In this document: one piece after another, positions 36,091 through 44,373 of the stretch | How the letters are laid out: each line of letters opens with the position of its first letter | Position numbering within the stretch: the first letter of the stretch is position 1 | Assembly: GCA_963725505.1 (NCBI GenBank) | Contig: CAVRYN010000002.1 | Span: 611,952-675,951 of the forward strand | Direction of reading: 5' to 3' | Length of the DNA: 64,000 nucleotides | From: Udaeobacter sp963725505 | GTDB lineage: Bacteria; Verrucomicrobiota; Verrucomicrobiia; Chthoniobacterales; UBA10450 | Translations under genes and position numbers: made by a program | Notes under the pieces: model-generated | The model's database searches: none | What the model was told of the DNA's origin: nothing | The model's input: only the letters and a program-made list of their open reading frames with translations

Positions 36091-36191
36091 CTACCGGGCT
36101 TTTCGCTTATCCCGCCTTTACAAGGCAAGCCGCAATCGCGAGCAGCAATAGGCCCGAGGGTATTAAAATGAGCAAGACGTCCAACCAACAT

Positions 36192-36301
36192 GTCATCCTG
36201 AGCGCAGCGAAGGACCTCCCAATCGAAGCCAATGTCACGCACAGTATATGTTGTGTGATCCGTGAGCGGGCGTGAGGTCCCTCACGTTCGTTCGGGATGA
36301 C
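36192..36301 (+). repeat. dispersed palindromic element R1 (copy 5)
   Basis: Left arm GTCATCCTGAGCGCAGCGAA then GGACCTCCC; right arm GAGGTCCCTCACGTTCGTTC then GGGATGAC. It occupies the gap between comEC and uspA. Just after it, 36314-36350 repeats GTTGGGAGTTGAGC twice and ends GTTGGACGTT, a motif seen again around 59110. Confidence 0.75.
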
Positions 36302-36359
36302 CGCGTATTGGATGTTGGGAGTTGAGCGTTGGGAGTTGAGCGTTGGACGTTAAAACCGG

Positions 36360-36860
36360 TTATGACGGTTTCGGACTCGGCACCAGCAGCAGCGGGCGGG
36401 TCGCATGCTTCAGCACGCCTTTCGTAGCGCTGCCTACCAGCAGGTTATACATGGCGCCGTGGCCGTGTGTGCCCATCACAATCAAGTCCGCCTCAACGGC
36501 GGCCGCTTGATCCAAAATTTCGTCCGCTACCGATCCGCTCGGCTCGTGCAATGTGACCTTGATACCATCCTGAGCGATTTCTTTTTGCCATAGCGCCAGC
36601 TTGGACTTCTGATCTTCGCTCTCCGGAATTGGCTGCGGCATCGGATCCAAGCCTGGGACCGGCACGCCCGACATCGGCGCAAGCTCGGGCATTCCTGCAA
36701 GGCCGTAGTCCAGCGTGCCCGCCCCGAAAGCGTTCGGGGTCAGTTCCTTCACGTGGACGAGATGAATCTCCGCATCGAGAGCTTTGGCGAGCTGTCGCGC
36801 CAGATCGATCACGCGCGGAGTTGCGTCCGAAAAATCAATGGGGACCAGAAGGCGTTTCAT
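36360..36860 (-). CDS. universal stress protein UspA family
   Basis: A 166-residue single-domain Usp. It starts KRLLVPIDFSDATPRVIDLA and ends with the ATP-binding block MGTHGHGAMYNLLVGSATKG followed by VLKHATRPLLLVP, that is G-2x-G-9x-G-S, so it should bind ATP. A Pro/Met-rich loop of about 40 residues in the middle (GLAGMPELAPMSGVPVPGLD) lengthens it beyond the usual 140. Such proteins act in the cytoplasm under starvation or oxidative stress. Monocistronic, with an R1 repeat downstream. Confidence 0.92.
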   Translation of the reverse strand: MKRLLVPIDFSDATPRVIDLARQLAKALDAEIHLVHVKELTPNAFGAGTLDYGLAGMPELAPMSGVPVPGLDPMPQPIPESEDQKSKLALWQKEIAQDGIKVTLHEPSGSVADEILDQAAAVEADLIVMGTHGHGAMYNLLVGSATKGVLKHATRPLLLVPSPKPS

Positions 36861-36960
36861 GTTCGCGAGAAGCCTAGCTGGTTCAGCGGGGTGCTGGCCA
36901 GACTAATCCCTGCCGGTTAGGAACAAAATGTGATGCAGGATAGAGCCGCGCGCCGTATTT

Positions 36961-38211
36961 TTGCGCGTGCACGATCTATTCGAGGAAAAGGAAGGCGTTG
37001 AAGCCGCGGAGAGCGCTGCGCCTCTCGCCACGCGCATGCGGCCGCGCTTGCTCGAGGAATTTGTCGGCCAGGAACACATTCTTGGGCCGGGCAAACTTCT
37101 GCGCCGCGCGATCGAAGCGGATCGTTTGCCGTCAGTGATTTTTTCCGGGCCACCGGGAACCGGCAAGACCACGCTGGCGCGAGTCATTGCGGAAATGACG
37201 CACGCAAAATTCATTCGAATCAGCGGCGTGGAAAGTAACGTCGCCGAAATGCGTCGCGTCATCGCCGCGGCGTCGAATCGCCTCCGGACTTCGGGGCAAC
37301 GGACGATCCTGTTCATCGATGAGATCCATCATTTCAACAAGGCGCAGCAGGACATTCTTTTGCCCGACGTCGAAGCTGGAAATCTCCGCCTTATCGGCGC
37401 GACCACGTACAATCCGTTCTTTTATGTAAACAGCGCGCTCGTCTCGCGCTCGCAGGTGTTTCGACTCGAAGCGCTCAGCGTGAAGCAACTTGAACAGTTG
37501 ATCGACCGCGCGCTCGCCGATAAAGAGCGCGGCCTTGGAAATTACAACGTCAAGCTCGACAAGGACGCGCGCCGGCATCTCGCGAAGCTCAGCGACGGCG
37601 ACGCGCGCAAATGCCTAAACGCGCTCGAGATTGGTGTGCTGACAACGCCGCCTGCTGTAGCCGGCCGCGATGAGGCCGGCCGGCTCGAGCAGGAAAAAGA
37701 GCCACGCAAGGCCGGGGTCAACGCCCCCGGCTACAACTCGGACGTCATTCACTTCACGTTAGCTGTTGTCGAAGAAAGCATTCAGCAGAAAGCGGTCGTG
37801 TACGATCGTGCTGGTGACGCGCACTACGACACGATCAGCGCGTTCATCAAAAGCATGCGCGCTTCAGATGAGAAAAGCGCGATGTACTGGCTGGCGAAAA
37901 TGCTGCATGCCGGTGAAGATTTTCGTTTCATCGCGCGGCGCATCGTTATTTTCGCAAGCGAAGACATCGGTCTCGCCGATCCGGAAGCGTTGCCATTGGC
38001 AATTGCGACGCAACAAGCCGTCGAATTTGTTGGCATGCCAGAAGCGCGCATCCCGCTGGGGCATGCGACCGCTTACATGTGCCGCGCACCCAAAAGCCGC
38101 GAAGCCTACGACGCGCTGAATGCCGCAACGGAAAAGATTGAGATGGAACAAACAAAGCGCGTCCCAGAACATCTCAAGAACAAACATTTCCCGGTAAATC
38201 CAGAAGGATAA
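36961..38211 (+). CDS. rarA: replication-associated recombination protein RarA (MgsA) with in-frame repeat insert
   Basis: An AAA+ ATPase of the clamp-loader-like RarA/WRNIP1 family acting at stalled replication forks. Walker A is FSGPPGTGKTTLARV (about 62-76) and Walker B LFIDEIHHFNK; SRSQVFRLEAL and YDRAGDAHYDTISAFIKSMR are family hallmarks. The start appears to be TTG 36961 or GTG 36967. Between LTTPP and VIHFTL, about 30 extra residues (231-260) are coded by palindromic element R2. The C-terminus stops at HLKNKHFPVNPEG, about 50 residues short of the usual end, which normally continues through a YKYPHD block. Activity is probable but not assured. Confidence 0.9.
   Translation: MRVHDLFEEKEGVEAAESAAPLATRMRPRLLEEFVGQEHILGPGKLLRRAIEADRLPSVIFSGPPGTGKTTLARVIAEMTHAKFIRISGVESNVAEMRRVIAAASNRLRTSGQRTILFIDEIHHFNKAQQDILLPDVEAGNLRLIGATTYNPFFYVNSALVSRSQVFRLEALSVKQLEQLIDRALADKERGLGNYNVKLDKDARRHLAKLSDGDARKCLNALEIGVLTTPPAVAGRDEAGRLEQEKEPRKAGVNAPGYNSDVIHFTLAVVEESIQQKAVVYDRAGDAHYDTISAFIKSMRASDEKSAMYWLAKMLHAGEDFRFIARRIVIFASEDIGLADPEALPLAIATQQAVEFVGMPEARIPLGHATAYMCRAPKSREAYDALNAATEKIEMEQTKRVPEHLKNKHFPVNPEG
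37655..37736 (+). repeat. palindromic element R2 inside rarA
   Basis: TGTAGCCGG at 37657 pairs with CCGGCTACA at 37727, with two inner GC-rich hairpins. The length keeps the rarA frame open and adds AGRDEAGRLEQEKEPRKAG and a few neighbouring residues at a loop where other RarA proteins have none. Confidence 0.78.
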
Positions 38212-38222
38212 AGGGCAGACCT

Positions 38223-38843
38223 GTGCGACCGGCATCTGATTTCGATCGTATCGCTTCAAATATCGCGATTTGGCACGATTATGATTCCGCTGTCAAAGCG
38301 GAGCTATACTCGACTTGCCTGGGGACTCCCGATGGAACGTATTTTATCGATCCGATTCCTCTTGCAAACGAAGCGCTCTATGAATTGATCGGCTCCAATT
38401 CTGTTGCGGGGATCATTGTGACGAATGGGAATCATCATCGCGCGTCTGCCAAATTCGCCGAGAAGTTTTCAGCGCCACTGTTCGGGCGAGCCGAGGCATT
38501 CCCAAATAAGGCGGCGCGCGAACTCAAAAGAGTTACCGATGGAGACGAGATTTCTGAGGAGTTGCGCGCAATCGGGATCGAAGGCGCAGGAGAGGGTGAA
38601 ATTGCTCTACACTACGCGCCAGACGGCGGGACATTCATCATCGGCGATGCGCTGATTAATTTCGAACCGTATGGCTTCACGTTTTTGCTCGCGAAGTATT
38701 GCTCGAACCAAAAACAAATGCGGCGGTCATTACGAAAACTTCTGGCTTATAAAGCCGAACGAATGCTTTTCGCGCACGGCACACCTATTTTGTCCCGGGC
38801 AAGCGAGCGACTGCGCGGTTTGCTCGACAGTCCAAAGACTTAA
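38223..38843 (+). CDS. metallo-beta-lactamase-fold-like protein with degenerate metal site
   Basis: A 206-residue protein starting at GTG 38223, 12 bases after rarA, so probably co-transcribed. The order of blocks recalls small metallo-beta-lactamase hydrolases: TPDGTYFIDPIPLA, then GIIVTNGNHHRASAKFAEKF, GGTFIIGDALINF and LFAHGTPILSRAS. The first metal motif reads NGNHHRAS instead of THxHxDH, so the usual Asp and one His are missing while later Asp (GDAL) and His (AHG) remain. It may be a one-metal or non-catalytic variant. No substrate can be deduced. Confidence 0.65.
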   Translation: MRPASDFDRIASNIAIWHDYDSAVKAELYSTCLGTPDGTYFIDPIPLANEALYELIGSNSVAGIIVTNGNHHRASAKFAEKFSAPLFGRAEAFPNKAARELKRVTDGDEISEELRAIGIEGAGEGEIALHYAPDGGTFIIGDALINFEPYGFTFLLAKYCSNQKQMRRSLRKLLAYKAERMLFAHGTPILSRASERLRGLLDSPKT

Positions 38844-38877
38844 CCACGAATGGACACCAATAAACACGAATAAACTT
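38844..38877 (+). repeat. short dispersed repeat R3 (ACCACGAATGGAC type)
   Basis: AACCACGAATGGACACCAAT then AAACACGAATAAAC. Related copies are at 52951-52987 (inverted, ATTCGTGTCGATTCGTGTCC) and 52588-52658. Confidence 0.6.
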
Positions 38878-39753
38878 GTGGGCTTGAAAGATCGACAAGT
38901 TGAAAGGCTTCGACTCTGTGGAGCGGTGTCCAGATTTCTGCGGTTAATTCGTTTTTCGCACACGATCTTCGCACTGCCGTTTGCTCTTGCTTCCCTCATT
39001 GTGGCCGCAAACGGCTGGCCGTCGCTGAGAATTCTGTTGTTGGTGGTCGCGTGCATGGTCTTCGGGCGCACGGCAGCCATGCTTTTCAACCGGCTGATTG
39101 ATTGGTCGCTCGATCAGCGCAACCCACGAACGGCCTCACGTCACTTGCTAGTCTCCAAGCGAGCAGTCCATGTGTTTCTGGTTCTAAGTTCTGCGGGATT
39201 TGTTGCCGCAGCGGCGGCAATCAATTGGCTGACATTTATTCTCGCGCCTGTTGCTCTGGCGCTGATTTTTTTCTATTCAGTCACCAAGCGGTTTACCAGC
39301 GGAACGCACTTTTTTCTCGGGCTGGCGCTGGCCATCGCGCCGGTGGGTGCATGGATCGCACAGACTGGACGCCTCGACCTTGCACCGCTTGTTCTCGCGG
39401 CGGGCGTTATTTGCTGGGTCGCGGGGTTCGATCTGATTTATGCCACGCAGGATTACGACTTCGATCACCGGGAAGGAATTCGGTCGCTGGTGGTGAAACT
39501 CGGAATCGCGCGCAGCCTGCGCCTGGCGCAGCTATTGCACCTTCTGACGTTCGCTGCCCTGATCGTGTTCGGTCTCTCTGCGAAACTTGGCGCGCTTTAT
39601 TACTGGTCGATGCCGTTGATTGCGGTGGCGTTGTTTTACGAGCACAAGACCGAGAAACTCGATGTGGCCGGGATCAATCGCGCGTTCTTTCAAAGCAACG
39701 CGTTTGTGAGCGCGGTGTTCTTGCTAGCAGTTTGCTTGGATCGATTGAGTTAA
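38878..39753 (+). CDS. UbiA-family prenyltransferase (4-hydroxybenzoate polyprenyltransferase-like, MqnP/UbiA)
   Basis: A membrane prenyltransferase of about 291 residues with eight or nine hydrophobic segments. The first Asp-rich motif is NRLIDWSLDQRNPRTASRHL, and the second is DLIYATQDYDFDHREGIRSL, both placed as in UbiA and MqnP enzymes that attach a polyprenyl chain to an aromatic acid in quinone synthesis. No other quinone gene is nearby, so the aromatic acceptor cannot be fixed. The start is uncertain: GTG 38878 follows the R3 repeat, and a later GTG at about 38926 would also leave the enzyme core whole. Confidence 0.87.
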   Translation: MGLKDRQVERLRLCGAVSRFLRLIRFSHTIFALPFALASLIVAANGWPSLRILLLVVACMVFGRTAAMLFNRLIDWSLDQRNPRTASRHLLVSKRAVHVFLVLSSAGFVAAAAAINWLTFILAPVALALIFFYSVTKRFTSGTHFFLGLALAIAPVGAWIAQTGRLDLAPLVLAAGVICWVAGFDLIYATQDYDFDHREGIRSLVVKLGIARSLRLAQLLHLLTFAALIVFGLSAKLGALYYWSMPLIAVALFYEHKTEKLDVAGINRAFFQSNAFVSAVFLLAVCLDRLS

Positions 39754-39757
39754 GATC

Positions 39758-39838
39758 TACAGAAGGAAACAAAGGCAACGAAGGGGACCTTAGTAAAATC
39801 CAAATTGCTGTCTTCGTTTTCTTCGTTGCCTTCTGTAA
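39758..39838 (+). repeat. long imperfect palindrome after the prenyltransferase gene
   Basis: TACAGAAGGAAACAAAGGCA at 39758 pairs with TTGCCTTCTGTA ending at about 39837, via CAACGAAG / CTTCGTTTTCTTCGTTG. With the T-rich right arm it could end transcription of the prenyltransferase and rpiB genes, which converge here. Confidence 0.65.
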
Positions 39839-39864
39839 AAGTTTTCCAGGATAGTGAAACGAGA

Positions 39865-40296
39865 TCACATCGCGTTTAGCATGGCGACGCGTCTCTCGTG
39901 CCGCCCGCCATCGAAAGGTGTTTCGAGCCAGATTCGCACGATGTTCAGCGCCAACTCTTCGGAGATCATGCGCTGGCCGATGGAAAGAACATTGGCGTCG
40001 TTATGTTGTCGCGACAGCCTGGCCGACTCTTCACTCCAGCAAAGTGCGCAACGCACGCCGTGCACCTTGTTCGCGACCATCGCTTCGCCGTTGCCAGAGC
40101 CGCCGAAGACAATACCGCGTTCGCATTCGCCGCGAGCCACTGCTTCCGCAGCTGGGCGAATGAAAAGCGGATAGTCCACCGGTTCTTCGCTGAACGTGCC
40201 GAAGTCTTTCACTTCGTGCCCCAGCGAGGTGAGCAATTCTTTCACCTTTTCCTTGTAAGAAAACCCGGCGTGATCTGTGCCGAGAGATATTTTCAT
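39865..40296 (-). CDS. rpiB: ribose-5-phosphate isomerase B
   Basis: A 143-residue RpiB that interconverts ribose 5-phosphate and ribulose 5-phosphate. It starts MKISLGTDHAGFSYKEKVKE, and the phosphate and active-site loop reads GIVFGGSGNGEAMVANKV. The catalytic Cys of the Escherichia coli type (GTGIG preceded by Cys) is absent; the GGSGNGE form is that of the mycobacterial class, in which a Glu is thought to act as base. Other blocks are RCALCWSEESARLSRQHNDAN. Monocistronic, with an R1 repeat directly upstream. Confidence 0.93.
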   Translation of the reverse strand: MKISLGTDHAGFSYKEKVKELLTSLGHEVKDFGTFSEEPVDYPLFIRPAAEAVARGECERGIVFGGSGNGEAMVANKVHGVRCALCWSEESARLSRQHNDANVLSIGQRMISEELALNIVRIWLETPFDGGRHERRVAMLNAM

Positions 40297-40302
40297 GGAT
40301 CT

Positions 40303-40400
40303 GTCACTCCGAGCGAAGTCGAGGAATCTCTAATTCTTAATCTAATCGCGTCGACCAGAAAAGAGATATCAAGAGATGTCTCGACTTCGCTCGACATGAC
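40303..40400 (+). repeat. dispersed palindromic element R1 (copy 6)
   Basis: Left arm GTCACTCCGAGCGAAGTCGA then GGAATCTCT; right arm GTCTCGACTTCGCTCGACAT then GAC. It sits between the rpiB start and the cbpA stop. Confidence 0.75.
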
Positions 40401-40405
40401 AATCG

Positions 40406-41365
40406 TTAGCCACCATGCAGTTTTGCCAGCTGGTTCCAGATTTCGCGTTCGCGTTCGGTCAGTTTCTTCGGCACGTTGATGTGAACAACGACGTAGAGAT
40501 CACCGCGCTTGCCCGAGACTCCCGGCAGACCGCGCTCGCGCAGGCGAAATCGCTGGCCACCCTGAGTGCCCGGCGGAATTTTCAGGCGCACGTTGCCTTC
40601 CAGAGTTGGCACGACCAATTCGCTGCCCAACACGGCGCGCCACGGCTCGATCTTCACTTCATGGATCAAGTCACTGCCTTCGACCGAAAAATCGGGATGT
40701 CGCGCCAGACGCACGCGAAGAAAAAGATCGCCGCTTTTTCCGCCGCGCACGCCAGCTTCACCCTGGCCGCGCAAACGAATACGCTGTCCTTCGTGAACGC
40801 CGCGCGGAATCTTTACCTGGTAATTTTCCACTTTGTTTGAGCCGGCTCGGCGCAACGAGACGGTTCGAGTGGATCCGTGCAACGCTTCTTCCAGTGTGAC
40901 CATGATATCGGCCTCGACATCTGCTCCGCGCTCCGCTGTGGCCTGACGTCCACCGAATCCGCCGAAAGCAGATCGGCCGCGCCCGCCGCCGAAAAACGCT
41001 TCAAAGAAATCGCTGAAGCCAGTTCCACCAAATTCGAATTGGACGCCGCCACCATCGCCACCCCATTGATAAAACCCACCGCCGGGTTGCTGCCCTTGCG
41101 ATTGCCAGTCAGGCGGTGGCTGGAAGCCACCCGGTCGATTCCAATCCGCGCCGAGCTGATCGTATTTTTTGCGTTTTTCCAGATCGCCCAGCACCTCATA
41201 GGCTTCGTTGATCTCTTTAAATTTTTCTTCGGAGGCCTTTTTATCCTTGGCCACATCAGGATGATATTTGCGCGCCAGCTTGCGAAATGCGCTGCGAATT
41301 TCCTCTTCGCTCGCGGTTTTCGGAACACCGAGTGTCTCGTAGTAATCTCGGAACTGTACGGGCAT
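40406..41365 (-). CDS. cbpA: DnaJ-type co-chaperone (CbpA-like)
   Basis: A 319-residue type II J-protein. The J domain (1-70) contains FRKLARKYHPDVAKD with the HPD triad that stimulates DnaK. A Gly/Phe-rich stretch with Trp and Gln (about 75-135) follows, then two beta-sandwich substrate-binding domains (IMVTLEEALHGSTRTVSLRR; LKIPPGTQGGQRFRLRERGL). No zinc-finger cysteines, hence CbpA rather than DnaJ. It should act in the cytoplasm with DnaK, which is not in this window. Divergent from the DUF2905 gene. Confidence 0.93.
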   Translation of the reverse strand: MPVQFRDYYETLGVPKTASEEEIRSAFRKLARKYHPDVAKDKKASEEKFKEINEAYEVLGDLEKRKKYDQLGADWNRPGGFQPPPDWQSQGQQPGGGFYQWGGDGGGVQFEFGGTGFSDFFEAFFGGGRGRSAFGGFGGRQATAERGADVEADIMVTLEEALHGSTRTVSLRRAGSNKVENYQVKIPRGVHEGQRIRLRGQGEAGVRGGKSGDLFLRVRLARHPDFSVEGSDLIHEVKIEPWRAVLGSELVVPTLEGNVRLKIPPGTQGGQRFRLRERGLPGVSGKRGDLYVVVHINVPKKLTEREREIWNQLAKLHGG

Positions 41366-41414
41366 TTGCTCTCAAGCTTGTGCCTCCACTCAATTCGCGC
41401 AACTTTTTGAAAGG

Positions 41415-41636
41415 ATGCGTGAGCTGGGAAAACTCGTCGTGATCATCGGTGTGCTCACCACGTTTGTCGGGTTAGTGATGTGGAGCGGCCTCGCGCCGAA
41501 ATGGCTGGGCCGATTGCCCGGTGACATTCGCATCGAGCGCGAACATTCGTCGTTTTATTTTCCGATCGTCACCTGCATTGTTTTCAGCATTGCGTTGAGC
41601 CTGCTTTTCTCGCTCGTCTCAATCTTCCGGCGTTAA
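41415..41636 (+). CDS. DUF2905 membrane protein
   Basis: A 73-residue protein with two membrane segments (about 6-25 and 48-69) and the conserved GRLPGDIRIEREHSSFYFPI between them, which defines DUF2905. ATG 41415 is preceded by GAAAGGATGCG. The family is small, widespread and uncharacterised; the loop between the helices carries conserved acidic and basic residues. It stands between cbpA (divergent) and an R2 repeat. Confidence 0.9.
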   Translation: MRELGKLVVIIGVLTTFVGLVMWSGLAPKWLGRLPGDIRIEREHSSFYFPIVTCIVFSIALSLLFSLVSIFRR

Positions 41637-41667
41637 CTACGTTTCAATCACCCTGATATCTGAAGCG

Positions 41668-41748
41668 CTGTAGCCACGGGGCTGTGACCCGTCTGATCTT
41701 GCGCGTTGTCCGGCCGTGTGCGAACGGCCCACAGGGCCGTGGCTACAA
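41668..41748 (+). repeat. palindromic element R2 before the glycosylase gene
   Basis: CTGTAGCCACGGGGCTGTGA at 41668 and CACAGGGCCGTGGCTACA ending about 41747 pair over some 18 bases with two mismatches. The likely start codon of the downstream gene (GTG 41739) lies in the right arm. Confidence 0.8.
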
Positions 41749-42374
41749 AAGCTTTCCAAACTCGACTCGATGAGCATGTGACGGCGTTGCTTCTTTGCCG
41801 GCGCTGCCCGCGCATGAAATCGACGCCCATCTCTGGCGGCGCAATCGTGAGCGATGTCATGGTCGTTGGCCAGGCGCCCGGTCCCAGAGAGCCAGCTTTG
41901 CAAAGACCTTTTGCATATACCGCGGGCAAGACGCTTTTCCGCTGGTTCGAAGAATTTTGCGGAATGAACGAGGCCGCCGTTCGATCGAAAATTTATTTCG
42001 CGGCGGTCTGCCGGTGTTTTCCCGGAAAAAATTCCAGCGGCACTGATCGGGTTCCTTCGCCGGACGAGATTCGCAACTGCGCGTCGTGGATGGACGATGA
42101 GATTCAAATCTTGCAGCCACGTCTCGTCATCCCGGTGGGCCGGCTGGCTATCATGCAATTCATCGACTGCGAAAAATTGGAGGAGGTAATTTGTCGAAAA
42201 TTCCGGGTCGCACGGGCCGGGCATCGCTTTGACGTAATTCCTTTGCCGCATCCGTCCGGTGCATCGCCCTGGCACAAAATTCCGCCCGGTCGCGAACTTA
42301 CCGAATGCGCGCTGAAATTGATCGCGCGCCATTTTGCTGTAGCGGCGCTCTCTGGGCGCGGACGGCGGTCATAG
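41739..42374 (+). CDS. uracil-DNA glycosylase family protein
   Basis: A protein of about 211 residues from the uracil-DNA glycosylase superfamily (family 4/5-like). Blocks are LCRRCPRMK (Cys pair as in the iron-sulfur types), MVVGQAPGPREP for motif 1, YFAAVCRCFPGKNSSGTDRV, PRLVIPVGRLAIMQF and LPHPSGASPWH for motif 2. GQAPG without the catalytic Asp/Asn of classical UDG resembles families 4 and 5. The start is uncertain because the 5' end runs into an R2 repeat (GTG 41739 chosen), and the last residues and stop are supplied by a second R2 copy. Confidence 0.8.
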   Translation: MATKAFQTRLDEHVTALLLCRRCPRMKSTPISGGAIVSDVMVVGQAPGPREPALQRPFAYTAGKTLFRWFEEFCGMNEAAVRSKIYFAAVCRCFPGKNSSGTDRVPSPDEIRNCASWMDDEIQILQPRLVIPVGRLAIMQFIDCEKLEEVICRKFRVARAGHRFDVIPLPHPSGASPWHKIPPGRELTECALKLIARHFAVAALSGRGRRS

Positions 42375-42387
42375 ACCGCCCCTACAG
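42336..42387 (+). repeat. palindromic element R2 after the glycosylase gene
   Basis: GCTGTAGCGGCGCTCTCTGG to GACCGCCCCTACAG. It codes for the terminal AVAALSGRGRRS and the TAG stop of the glycosylase-like protein. Confidence 0.7.
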
Positions 42388-42450
42388 AGACGACGATGAC
42401 AGCCGTTGTGGCCCTTTGCGCCCTTTGTGGGCTTTGTGCGAGAGTGTGCC

Positions 42451-44248
42451 GTGGACATTCCAACTCGCTCAGAAATCCCCGAGTCCGACAAGTGGGACTT
42501 GAGGCAGCTTTTTGCTGACGTGAGCAAATGGCAGGAGGACTTCGCGTGGTTACAGGAGACTTATCCGCACTTTCAGCAGTGGAAGGGCAGGGTGGGGGAA
42601 TCGGCGCAAACCGTGGCAGCGGTGCTCGAGTTTGAGAAGTCGCTCGAGGTGAAGACGGAGCGTGTCTATCACTACGCCTCGCTCCAACTGGCGGAGGACA
42701 GCACGAATAACGAGTACCTGACACGGATCGGCCAGGTTCAGAATCTACTTACAAAAATCGGCGAGGCGGCGGCGTTTGTTCTCCCGGAAATCCTGGCGAT
42801 CGACGACGACAAGTTTGCAACATTCATTGCCGATCCGGCGCTGAAAGATTGGCGGATCAAGTTGTACAAAATTCGGCGGCTGAAACCGCATGTGCTTTCT
42901 GAGCCGGAGGAACGCATTCTGGCGCTGGGCAGCGGTCGCGCTCAGCGGTTACGACGACACCTTCTCGCAATTGACCGATGTGGACATGAAGTTCGGCGTC
43001 CTACTCGATGAGACCGGGCGCGAAAGACCGCTGACGCAAAGTTCGTTCAGCTCATTTTTGGTCAAGCGTGATCATGAGCTGCGCAAACGCGCTTTCCACC
43101 AGTTCTACGCCGAATTTCGCGACCATGAGTACACGCTCGCCGCGTCACTCGCGTACTCGGTAAAGGCCGATGTGTTTCGCGCAAGAGCAAGGCATTATTC
43201 ATCGGCGCTCGAAGCGGCCCTGTTTCCAGACGATGTTCCGGTGTCCGTTTACGACGGATTGATCAAATCGGTTCGGGCGAACTTGAAGCCGCTCTTTCGG
43301 TATTTTGATTTGCGTCGCCGCGCTCTTGGATTGCGCGAGCTGCATCATTACGACACGTACGTGCCGCTGGTACCGGACATCGACACGCGCTTCAGTTTTG
43401 ATCAGGCAGTCGAAATGGTTTTGGCTGCGCTGGCTCCGCTGGGGAAGGAATATGTCAGCGTACTGGCCGAAGGGTTGCGCTCGAAGCGCTGGTGCGATCG
43501 TTACGAAAGCAGAGGGAAACGCAGCGGCGCATTTTCATCCGCAAGTTACGGCGCGCCACCGTACATCCTGATGAATTACAAACAGGATGTCTTCGCCGAT
43601 GTTTACACGCTCGCGCACGAGGCTGGACACTCCATGCACACTTGGTTCTCGCAAAATGCACAGCTGTTTCAGGATTACGAGTATCCGATTTTTCTAGCCG
43701 AAGTGGCCTCGACATTTAACGAAGAATTGCTCACCCATCATCTGCTCGAGACAACAAACGATCCGAAGATGCGCGCTTATATCATCAACAGGCAAATCGA
43801 TGACCTGCGCGGCACGCTCTTCCGGCAGACCATGTTTGCTGAATTCGAAAAAATTATTCACGCCATCGAGGAGAGCGGTGACGCGCTGACGCTCGATGTT
43901 TTCAAGTCGGAATACCACAAGCTGCTCGAAACCTATTTTGCTGAGAATTTCATGCTCGATCCCGAGCTGGATCTGGAATGCCTGCGGATTCCGCATTTCT
44001 ACCATGCATTCTACGTTTACAAATACGCGACAGGCATTTCCGCCGCGGTGGCGCTTTCGCAGCGCGTGCTTTCCGGCGAATCGGGAAGCATGGAGGCATA
44101 TCTTGAGTTTCTGCGTTCGGGCGGTTCCAAGTTTCCACTGGAGACGTTGCAAGCGGCAGGCGTGGACATGGCCACACCTGCGCCCATCGAGAGCACGTTG
44201 CGCTTGTTCGAACAGCGGCTTGCCGAATTGGAAGAGCTGTTGCTGTAA
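42451..44248 (+). CDS. pepF: oligoendopeptidase F-like M3B metallopeptidase, frameshifted
   Basis: A cytoplasmic zinc peptidase of the M3B family of about 600 residues. It starts at GTG 42451 with RSEIPESDKWDLRQLF, typical for PepF, and contains the zinc motif HEAGHSMH followed by the third ligand block FLAEVASTFNEELLTHHLL, and a Tyr/His-rich active-site stretch RIPHFYHAFYVYKYATG. The frame shifts once at about 42930, between EERILALGSG and ALSGYDDTFSQL; both halves are otherwise intact, so one base has been gained or lost. It would degrade short peptides if functional. An R2 repeat lies just upstream. Confidence 0.85.
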
Positions 44249-44252
44249 TTTT

Positions 44253-44331
44253 CCTTCTCGTCCTCGTTCTCCTCCTCATCCTCGATTGGTCGTGTTTTGG
44301 GCAACGCGGACGAGGACGACGACGAGGACGA
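44253..44331 (+). repeat. palindrome of TCCTCG / CGAGGA units
   Basis: CTTCTCGTCCTCGTTCTCCT on the left and GGACGAGGACGACGACGAGG on the right form an imperfect hairpin about 79 bases long, directly after the peptidase stop; possible terminator-like structure or another dispersed element. Confidence 0.6.
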
Positions 44332-44373
44332 TTTGGCTGCGGGATTGGCTACTTCTTCGTTTATCGTGACTCA

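Noticed and set aside
36314..36350. A CRISPR-like short direct repeat (GTTGGGAGTTGAGC twice)
   Set aside because: Only two tandem units without spacers; similar motifs are scattered elsewhere, so it is a small dispersed repeat.
44253..44331. A coding tandem repeat of acidic residues
   Set aside because: The GACGAG units form a palindrome with the CTCGTC units on the left and lie after a stop codon, so it is non-coding.
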